From contig NBIV01000023.1 in assembly GCA_003194525.1 (NCBI GenBank), positions 62,001 through 126,000 of the forward strand: a stretch of DNA of 64,000 nucleotides. Direction: 5' to 3'. This document shows positions 55,876 to 64,000 of this stretch, in pieces; the stretch's first letter is position 1, and each line of letters opens with the position of its first letter. The translations under genes and the position numbers were made by a program. The notes under the pieces were generated by a model, which was given only the letters and a program-made list of their open reading frames with translations, was not told the origin of the DNA and ran no database searches. Source of the DNA: Gracilariopsis chorda. Taxonomy: Eukaryota; Rhodophyta; Florideophyceae; Gracilariales; Gracilariaceae.

Positions 55876-58399
55876 CAATTGCTAATGATCAACCCTTCAG
55901 CCTTCTGAGGACCCTTACCACGCATGAGAGGGTAATCATGTCCTATGATGGTCGGGGTAGAAGGTCATAGAGGTCTTGTGATGTCGTTCACACAAGCAGC
56001 GAGAGAGATGAAACGTTTGAAGGCTTAGGGATAACCCTTTGCGTTGGTACCGTCGTGCCGGCGGTAACGGTACTACCCTGGCTAGCTCCGTACTGAGAGT
56101 GAGCAAGAAGGGCACAAACGGACGGATAATCGCCTGTCTACTACTACGGCTGCTGTCGCTAAATACGAGTGCTCTATTATTGCATGCATGTGAGATGAAA
56201 GGGAAGCAAACGCGGTGCAGCACTCACGCGATCTGACCACTGACATGGTCAGCAACACGAGAGCGGTTCGTCAGGAAGCCAACGTCGGACATGACTGCCT
56301 ACAAAAGCGAAAAGGGTAAGCCCCGATCGGGGGAAGGTCGGGAGCATGGAGAGGAGGGAGATTAGTACTCCAGAAATAGTGAACGATGAAACGGACAAAG
56401 CACGTGACCGGTGCTCATTCAGCTAGCGGAACGACGAACGCCTGTTGGGGCAACGCACGTTGGTACGGTTGTTGCTTAGGATTAACCTTACACATGGAGC
56501 AGTTTTTTGGTTTTAGGGGGGCTCTGGGGGTTGGCAGAACTCACTCGATGAATGTGGCTCCCTCTCACCACTGCCGAGAAAGACAGCGCATAGCTCTCAC
56601 TGCTGTTTCTCTCTCACGTTGTCTCTCTCTTTCTCTCGCTCTCTTTCAACGCTGCTAAGTCAAGAAGCCGTTGTGGGAGAGCTACAAGCTGTGACGACCG
56701 TGACGGCGGGCAGCAGCGCGCGGCGAGAGAAGGTGAGTGAGAGTTTGAGAAATCAGCCGTTGTTGATCCTACAGCACCCGCAGTAGTTGCCTCTTCACAA
56801 CTCGCAGGGCAGGCCAGAACGGCATTCCACCAAAGCTAAATTTGAGTAGCGCTCACCAGAGGGCGGTACATATGAGCACGGGCGCTGTACGTTTGTTTTT
56901 TTTACATACGTACAAACACTACGCGATGAATCAGACGTCGCCTTTGAATGCGTAAGCACGCGCAAAAACAAGTCGTTGCTGCTGCGGGGTTGCTGGTTGG
57001 ATTTGTTTCAACAACAACACTTTCCGCGGTTGTGTATTGCATGTTCATTTCGGGCAACGCGTGCATTGCGGAGCGAATGTTTGAAACGACGTATTACGTT
57101 TTCCTTTCCTCAGCCAAGCGCACGCGCGCGCAAAGCTGATTTATGTGCTGTTCCACTTATCGGTGAGCCTATTTCGCAGCGCGCAGACGGAGTACGGTTA
57201 CTCTCGACGTGCATTACACACAGAGTGGCACTCACAGCCCGCTGTGTGGTTGCGACGGGCAAGTTATTTACGTCATTTTGTTGCAACGCTCGACGTCATC
57301 TTGGGAGTGTTGCAAGTAGGTTTTTTGTGCCTTTTCTATATTATTTTCTGGTACATTGCGAGGTTACTCGACGGTAGTCGCGTAGCACGCTCTTGTTTTC
57401 GACAAATGATGCGCTTTCTCTCTCGCGCCGCGATATAAAATATATAACATTGAGTTTTGTTAACACGGAGATTGGAGAGAACGGCGCTCGCAGCAGAACA
57501 CTGCGACGAAGCGCCCCTACCCCTGAGAGAAAGCAATACGTTGGGCAACATTCTAAATATGGGCGCCTTTATTTACACTCTTGTAGTGGGAGGGGGGGGG
57601 GAGGGGGGTGCGTTTAGCGGATTCAATTGAAGTTTGGCAGAAGCGACCAACGTGTGTTGTTGCGATGAGCGATGGTGATGATTCGATACTGGAAGTGTGA
57701 CGGTACGTGTTCCTGACGGTGCTGTCGACTGTTGACAGCGTTGTCGTTGTTGCTTTTGTTGTTGTTGGCGACGGATGTGATCCATGTTTGTCAAGCTGTG
57801 TTTTTCCGTATAACACTGACAGTTGCAGCTGCACCACACACGCCAACCCCGCATACACACCAACGGCAGTCACTCTAAACTGGTAACTTGACTGTCATGA
57901 GCTTCTTCCGTGGGCTGCGCCGCCGCATCGCGTTGTGAACAGGGAACGTTTTTGGGCAGCAACTGTGGGGGGGGGGGAGGGCGGCCTTCTCTAAGAATAG
58001 CCGCGGCGTAACTCTCTTTAGTGAACGGTGAGCGCACCACACACGCACTCTCAACTTTCGTCTCACTTTCCATCCGTCGAGCGTTTCACAAGCCGATTGA
58101 GAGTGTGCCAACCGTTGAGCTGTGCGCATGAATTTACAGTTACGCACATTATGACATGTGCCGCACGCAAAAAAAGAAGAGTAAGTGCACCGCTATCCGC
58201 CGTAAACCTCACACCTCTAGTTGTGTTAACTTACAGACGAAACGTGGTTGAAGCAGGTGAGCGTTCACCATTTGTTCTTTTCTCTGGTCATTTTCTCGCC
58301 ATCGACAGGAGATTAGAAGAGAGCTCATCGAGAGAGCCGGACTTGAAACAACCAGCTGTAAATCTGTAAACCGGCACTGCAGTCATCAGCATACGCAAC
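55876..58399. other. Long intergenic stretch with CT microsatellites and G runs
   Basis: No convincing gene. A CT-rich simple tract lies at about 56605-56650, and G runs lie near 57590-57606 and 57966-57978. Frames up to 133 codons overlap on both strands without motifs. The right end is the presumed promoter of the gene at 58400. Confidence 0.4.
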
Positions 58400-58966
58400 A
58401 TGGTGAGCGCGCAAGTTGGTCGGACGACAGTCCACAGCTCGCAGCAGCGGCCTAAAGAGTCGTCTCGTTCGCGCTATGTTTACAGCTCTACGGAAGGGGC
58501 ACGACGCGCACCGCCGCTATCTCCGAGCGAGCTACCACCGTGAGGGCGGTTTACGAAAGCGCACCCGAATGTGAACTAATCTATCTAACTTACGGAGCTC
58601 AGATCACACGGAGGATCAACGCAAATGAAGAGCTTTCGAAGCAACGGCAATGCTCTCGCGACGCGCGAGAGCATTCCGAAATTGGCATTCGCCGTTCCGG
58701 TAAGCCCGCACAGCCCGTACACGTTGCCACCTGTCCAGCGCTTCAGTTTCAAATTCAAACAGTTCAAAATCGAAACTGAATCAAAAATACCGCGCCAAGC
58801 GCTTGCGCGCGTCGCTTCCATCGATTCTGACGTGTCTGACGCTATCCGTCGCCCGTCCGCTCGCCTGTCTCGCGATCTTTCGCAACGGCTTCGTCTCCCG
58901 AAGTCGACCACTCCCATCATCAACAACTTGTGCTCTCGAGACTGTACCTGCCCCCATCTGCCCTAG
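58400..58966 (+). CDS. Candidate two-exon gene, hypothetical protein (~166 aa)
   Basis: Exon 1 runs from the ATG at 58400 to 58539. A 63-base intron (58540-58602) has donor GTGAGG, a good branch-site CTAAC 15-20 bases before the acceptor CTCAG, and an in-frame stop (TGA) at its first bases. Splicing in phase 2 joins directly and in frame to the open segment that contains the Met at 58625 and runs to the stop at 58966. The product is basic and Ser/Arg/Pro-rich, with the segment VQRFSFKFKQFKIETESKIP and then ASIDSDVSDAIRRPSARLS. I recognise no family. The agreement of splice signals and frame supports a real gene, though more exons are possible. Confidence 0.4.
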
Positions 58967-61900
58967 AAACCTACCGCCACAAAACACCGCTCTTCCGTAT
59001 TCACACGCTCTGTCCGACACCTCCCAACTCTCATTCCCTGAAAACCAAACCATTCTACCGAAGGGTACCCATCGCCACCCTGTCAACTCCGTCAAGAATG
59101 CTTCCATCGAGCAAAGCACAACAAGAAAAAAAAAATATGGGGCGTACGTTTTCTCGTCAATTAATTACAACCATCCAACCCCTTTCATACACAGTCTCAC
59201 AAACTGTTAAAAAGAAAAAATGTAGCAAAGAAAAAGAAAAAAAAAAACAAGACAAACCTCCACGCCAAACAAACAACAACTTCTCTTGCAAACATAGCAC
59301 ACATCCCTCTCCCAGCACCCAACTTTCGCAACCTTTAAAACCGGACTGTGAACCAAACCGTATAAACAATATCTTGTCGCCCGGCCGTGGCAGTGTGTCT
59401 TCGTCTCTCAATCTCTCAATAGCTGCAAGTAGCAAAATGCTTCTTACTGGTCTGTACAGCCATCATTAACTCGAAAAAAAGTCAATTATAAGTTGGCAGT
59501 TTTGCAAATATCGCCACCTCTTTTTTCCTCTCTTCAAGGACGCGTAGGAATCGAAAACCGGTTCCGTGCCTTTGGTATAACCCTTGGCCCATTCCAATTT
59601 GGAATTTCTGGTGAACAACGAGTGCTTGTCGTTCTGGCTCCAACTTCCCGGACTCGTATCGCAACAAAAACGCACTGCTTGAAAACGCTCTGCAAACATA
59701 TGCATCGCCAGCTATATCTGGCTCTCATATATCGGGTATCTACTAGAAAAGAAGCAATAAGGCTCTCGAGTGTTTTGTTCAAGTGTCACTTAAAAAAGAA
59801 GGTACACTTGCGCGCTTTTTTTCTTGTCCTCAGGTGCATGGCACGTGAAAACAGCCAGAAAGAAGTACGAGCGAGGCTTTGTTTCAAGGCCGTACGGCGC
59901 ACTGTACGCTTTCCCAAACACTGCGGTCGGTTAAGCAGCCGTTCGCAGCAAGCGCTCCATCGCTCTCGAGAGCACCATTGAACACAGAGTGCTCCTCGCC
60001 GCGCCCCTTCTTCGCGCGTTTTCCACCGCAGATTAAGCGCCGTTCAAACGGCCCCTCGCGGTACCGTTGGTACACCCACAACCATAATCGTCAAGCTGTA
60101 CGCATATTATGTGTTCATCGCGTGTATTGCTGGCCGCTTCTGTGGTTTGTTCGCCGCTCCCGTGTTTGCTTCAAGTTTGCTCCCCCTGGTTTCTCTCGTC
60201 GAGTAGAAATGAAAGAAACTTGTTTGGTTTCCGCCCTTCTCTCAAGCTGTAAAATTTGGTTGGGTGTGCGGCTTCTTTCGCTTCTCTACTCGACAGCCCG
60301 GTTGCACAATAATGATGCCGTTGTTGACGGTGCCGCTTTGAGAGCGTAACACTATGCCTGTCGCCGGGGGGTCGGGGGTGCGCTTTTCATTCTTGTGCTG
60401 CATGTGCAGCGCTGTTACGCGCATTGTGCGGTTGCTACAATCGGCGAGTGAGCACACGGAAGTCCCGAGGCAGCGCGCCATGGTGAATTGGCACAGCGGC
60501 GCAGAAGAGGCGTGGGTCAGCCGCTCGTCTCGTACAAGCAAGCGTTTGCGAGCGCAATATACCCTTCCGAGTGTATGTCCGCGCGCTTATTTCCATCCTT
60601 GTTCTTCCTCCACCCGGCCGTGAACGCGTCACGCGGAGATTATATGCGATTGCTCGCGCGTGCTTTTTAACTTTTAAAGTGCTCCAAACGGCGCCCGGCA
60701 AGGGCGCCGTTTGGAGGCGTCTGAATTAACGGCCGTGGTTGGTATACATTTTGTCAGTGATGCTTGGCAACGCGCTCGTCAGCTGGGCAGTTTAGCCGTC
60801 TTGCAACTCCGAAAAGTGGCGCGCAGCGCTTCGTGGCTTGGTGGTATCTGGCTGTCTACCCTTCACCGGCGCCGAGAAAGAAGTTGTTTCCGACACTGCC
60901 CTTGAGTGCTCAATAGTGGCGCGCGGGGCGCCTTCGCATCATGCTGACGGAGTAGCAGTTTGTGTTTACTACGATTTTCATTTGTTGTAGAAAAGAAGAG
61001 TCGATTTCGCCGAGCGTCAGTCGAACAGATACGAAGGGTACCGTTGGTAGATAGTTTACGAAGTGGTGTCCGGCTGCGCCGTCTTCCGCCTCCGCCTCCA
61101 CCGCCATTCATCTGCAGCTGCCACTCCGCTCTCGCAACACCCAAGCGCACCAAACATTCACAAGTTATTTATACACTGTCAAGCGGTCGGCGTGTGCACG
61201 TGTCCACGTTGATGGCGCTCACAACCATCAGGCGGTACGGTTTTTGATATCGGCCGATATGGGCGCAAGCCGACACGTCAGCGCGCACCCGTGGTACATT
61301 TTGAAACGCATTGCGCGCGGCTGCTAGCAGAGCTCGTTGTGTACAAGCATAACGAAGTTCTCTCGCGTCCTCTGGCTCTCTGTCTCGCTGTGTCTCTCTC
61401 TGGCCCTTCCGCAACGCTCGATCGCAGCTTCCATTGCGCACTCTCCCGAGCGCCACCGCTTCTTTCCCTCGTCCTCACCACTCCCTCTCCACCGCACATT
61501 CGATTTCAAATTGTAAATACACCCCCCCTCCCTATGTGCTGGCCGAGTCCCTTTAGATTCGTTCAGTGCTGTCGCGCACTGTCGCCCTCCCGCTGCCAAC
61601 TCGCAACTTTCAAGGGCAGCACACAAAACACGTGTGTCGGCAGTTGACGCGTTCATAGCCACAACTACAACATCTTGAAAGGAACGTCAAGTGACGGCTC
61701 TCTTTCTTTCTCTCTCGCTCTCTCTCCCTGTCAGCTGCGCTATTGTCAGCCTGTCCGACGTCGTAGCCGCTGAGACGCCTTCCAGACCAGTCGTCAACAG
61801 CACCTCCGGTCCCGCTTCATTTCCCGCCCACCACGGGTGGTTGACGACTCGTGTACCCTTGGTATACGTCAAATATCCCCATCGGACACACAACACACAG

Positions 61901-63387
61901 CTCGTCACATTCCCAGCACCGTCGTTTCAAGACATGCGCAAGAAAAGTAGCAGAACGAGGCGTCACCCGTCGTTGTGCTTCTTTCAAACTGCTTATTCTT
62001 TTTGCTGCGCTGTCTGCGCCACGTGCCGCTCCCGCGATCGCACTAAGTGAAGCGTATAGAGCGCCGAGAAAAAGGGGCCTGCCTGCACAGATAAGGAGAG
62101 ATACGAACACAAAATGCACGCTATGTGAAACGGCCCGCGTCCACCTTTTAGGCGCCCACTTTACTTCTCATCTCCCTCCGTGAATTTGTCGACGCTGTGC
62201 CTATTTTTCCACATACTTTATGTGTCACAACTCTCTGCTCGAGTTGTTTTGTGTTGCCCGACGCCGTCGGTTCAAATTGTTTGACAAGTGGTGGCCGGTG
62301 CTCTTACACCACCTTCCAGCCCTCGGTGTTTGTACATCTCAAGAGCAAGCAGTTCGAATTTCTCTCAAAAGACAATCGCAAAAGGTAGGTAAAGCGAAAG
62401 GTAACATACATACTTTGTAAATGAAAACAATTAAAGTGAACGAAAACCCTGCGTATGCAGCTTTCCACAAAAAGCTCCACTTGCTTTTCGCTTTTGATTA
62501 CTCAAGTCACAGTTTTGCGATAACGAACGAAGCCACAGTCCGCGCGTTATTGGTTGACTCTGCGCTCATGACGGCCGCCGTCCGCCGTCCGCTTTTTGTA
62601 CACTGCAGCGCCGGCCGTTGGCAATCTGAGCGCGGGGGGTGGGGGCAGGGGGAGGGGGGGTTTGTGGACAGCGCACCGATCACACGAACACTCGCCTCTG
62701 CTTTTTCAAAATTAAAAAAGCCAAACACACACACAACTTGAACGCGTTCGGGTCGCCAATCACATAGCTCTGCTACTGGCGCCACCGTCGGAATGCTCAA
62801 CTTTCGGTGTCGGGCCCGTTCGCCGTCTCGCTTCCACTGCCCTTCTGCAGCCTTCATTTGTTCTCGTCATGTGTACCCCCGTCGTTTTGTGGCTCCTCAG
62901 CCGCGTCGTGTCGGCCACGCCTGCTCACGTCGCGTAGTGCAAGCCATCTAAATTGTGCAGCCAGTCATGTGAAAACAATACGCGCTTTCATCCGATGAGC
63001 AAACGTACAACCCGGTCCAAATCATTCGTCTCCACACCCCCCCTCCGCCAGCTCCCCCTACCCCCAGCTACCACTGCACTATGCCCCGTGCACAGCACAT
63101 TGAATACAAATACAAAAAAAAAGGCGCCTTGCCAATTAATGCACGCATTACATTTTTTTTTGTTCAAGTTTTTTATGTACAAGAAACGCAGAACATGGGC
63201 GATCCGATGCGTACGCACCACGGAAGGCTGTAAAAAGAACAAAATTATATATATACACACAAACAAAAACAAGAAGCTACAGACACACGCACATTCACAA
63301 AACACCTAGTACTCCGTGCGTGCACATACACCCCTCCCAAAACACTGTACAAAGCAAAAAGAAAAACGAGCAAAGCCGTCAACCCGT
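58967..63387. other. Long low-coding stretch with microsatellites
   Basis: Over 4 kb without a recognisable gene. Simple CT tracts occur near 61370-61410 and 61700-61735, poly-A-rich sequence near 59130-59250 and 63110-63160, and a G-rich run near 62634-62660. Frames up to 179 codons overlap on both strands and lack motifs. The last few hundred bases are the 3' untranslated region of the bZIP gene. Confidence 0.4.
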
Positions 63388-64000
63388 TCAGCCGCGGCAT
63401 CCCACGGGAGCCAGCATGTTGAACACTTCCTTCACGTCCTGCCCATCGGCCACAGACACGCCATAAGTGTGTTGCAAAAGGCTTTTCAATTGCTCTGTCA
63501 AAGCCTTGTTTTCCTCAGAGAGGCTCTTCACCTTGACGTTCAAGCAGTTGTTTTCGTCTTGAAGCTTTTGCATTTTCTGCTTGGCCTCCACTCTGCTCCT
63601 CATAGCTGCCTCTCTGTTGCGGATCGCACGGGCTGCCTTCTTGTCCACTGGCTCACAGGATACTTCAGAGTCTGACTTCATTGTGTTGGGCTCCGACTTG
63701 ACCCCAGATCCGTCCTGATCGCGACGGCTGCGGTTCCTCTTCATTGCAGCCCTTCTCAATGCACGTCGCTTGGCAGTGGCTTCCTTGGAAAGAACGGGCA
63801 GTCCACATCCATTGTCAACTGTAGTGCCATGGGCACCTGCCACAGGGGTGGGTGGAAGTGAACGCATTTCATTGTCCTCCTCAGTGCACACTGATTGCGA
63901 ACAGGGCGAAAGCGGAGCGGGCATATGTACCGCAGCGACACCAGTCACCGTTGCCACTTTGCGGGTGGTGGGTGTCACAGGCTCGAACAATTGTTCATGC
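63388..64000 (-). CDS. bZIP transcription factor, 5' end outside the window
   Basis: The minus-strand frame is open at the right edge (it reads HEQLFEPVTP from base 63999) and stops at 63388, giving at least 204 residues. The N-terminal part is Pro/Thr/Ser-rich and probably an activation region, and a basic stretch (KRRALRRAAMKRNRSRR) may be a nuclear signal. Near residues 120-165 is a bZIP domain: basic region RAIRNREAAMRSR with the N-x7-R core, followed by five leucines in perfect heptad spacing (QDENNC, NVKVKS, SEENKA and TEQLKS lie between them). bZIP dimers bind ACGT-core sites, including the G-boxes and CRE seen elsewhere in this window; that link is only suggestive. The start codon is not visible. 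Confidence 0.88.
   Translation of the reverse strand, partial: HEQLFEPVTPTTRKVATVTGVAAVHMPAPLSPCSQSVCTEEDNEMRSLPPTPVAGAHGTTVDNGCGLPVLSKEATAKRRALRRAAMKRNRSRRDQDGSGVKSEPNTMKSDSEVSCEPVDKKAARAIRNREAAMRSRVEAKQKMQKLQDENNCLNVKVKSLSEENKALTEQLKSLLQHTYGVSVADGQDVKEVFNMLAPVGCRG

Noticed and set aside
56605..63160. Many overlapping frames of 90-180 codons on both strands
   Set aside because: They overlap each other, lack motifs, and often arise from CT, A or G simple tracts that stay open in several frames. Only the spliced pair at 58400-58966 had supporting signals.
1..64000. tRNA genes
   Set aside because: I looked for the T-loop motif in a cloverleaf context on both strands and found no convincing case. 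The tRNA-like sequences at 1023-1040 and 52933-52954 are primer-binding sites, complementary to tRNA ends only.

Overview
This window looks like nuclear DNA of a eukaryote, most probably a florideophyte red alga of the Chondrus type. The protein-coding genes are compact, mostly intronless and closely packed on both strands. The only introns I can support are very short (57 to 105 bases). There is a nuclear gene for a plastid-type 2Fe-2S protein with a transit-like leader. The gene islands sit between seas of LTR retrotransposons and small DNA transposons. The lineage is an inference from this style, not from a marker gene. I found no rRNA, tRNA or CRISPR array.

Layout. Positions 1-7100 hold repeats: the 5' LTR and start of gag of an LTR element (family B) that runs off the left edge, a pair of ~290-base direct repeats flanking decayed gag-like and antisense reading frames (family C), and a palindrome-ended MITE. 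Positions 7785-19611 are a gene-poor host stretch: a secreted cysteine-rich protein, a nucleotide-sugar-transporter-like membrane protein with G-box palindromes upstream, a ferredoxin-like protein, a membrane-anchored protein, and a hAT-type MITE with a perfect 8-base target duplication. Positions 20815-36528 are a dense gene island: MCM8 helicase, a TCP11-family protein, an unrecognised 623-residue protein, cytosolic-type threonyl-tRNA synthetase, a zinc-finger/TRF4-type nucleotidyltransferase, and a LOG-type phosphoribohydrolase. Several of these are convergent or divergent pairs.

Positions 36800-55900 are mobile-element territory: a decayed DDE (pogo/Tigger-like) transposase split by a solo LTR, a decayed family A LTR with a family B LTR nested in it, and one full-length, very young Ty3/Gypsy chromodomain element (family A, 42226-53763, perfect 5-base TSD, LTRs differing at one base that I could see). 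A further solo LTR in the opposite orientation and a second MITE copy follow. Positions 55900-63387 are a long low-coding, microsatellite-bearing stretch with one candidate two-exon gene. The right edge carries a bZIP transcription factor that continues out of the window.

Two features of the young retroelement stand out. It carries a 595-codon reading frame on the strand opposite to gag-pol, between pol and the 3' LTR. Its whole length, coding and noncoding, is studded with short perfect inverted repeats (arms 4-6, loop 1-4) every few tens of bases, and in diverged LTR copies the arms persist while the loops change, with one apparent compensatory change.
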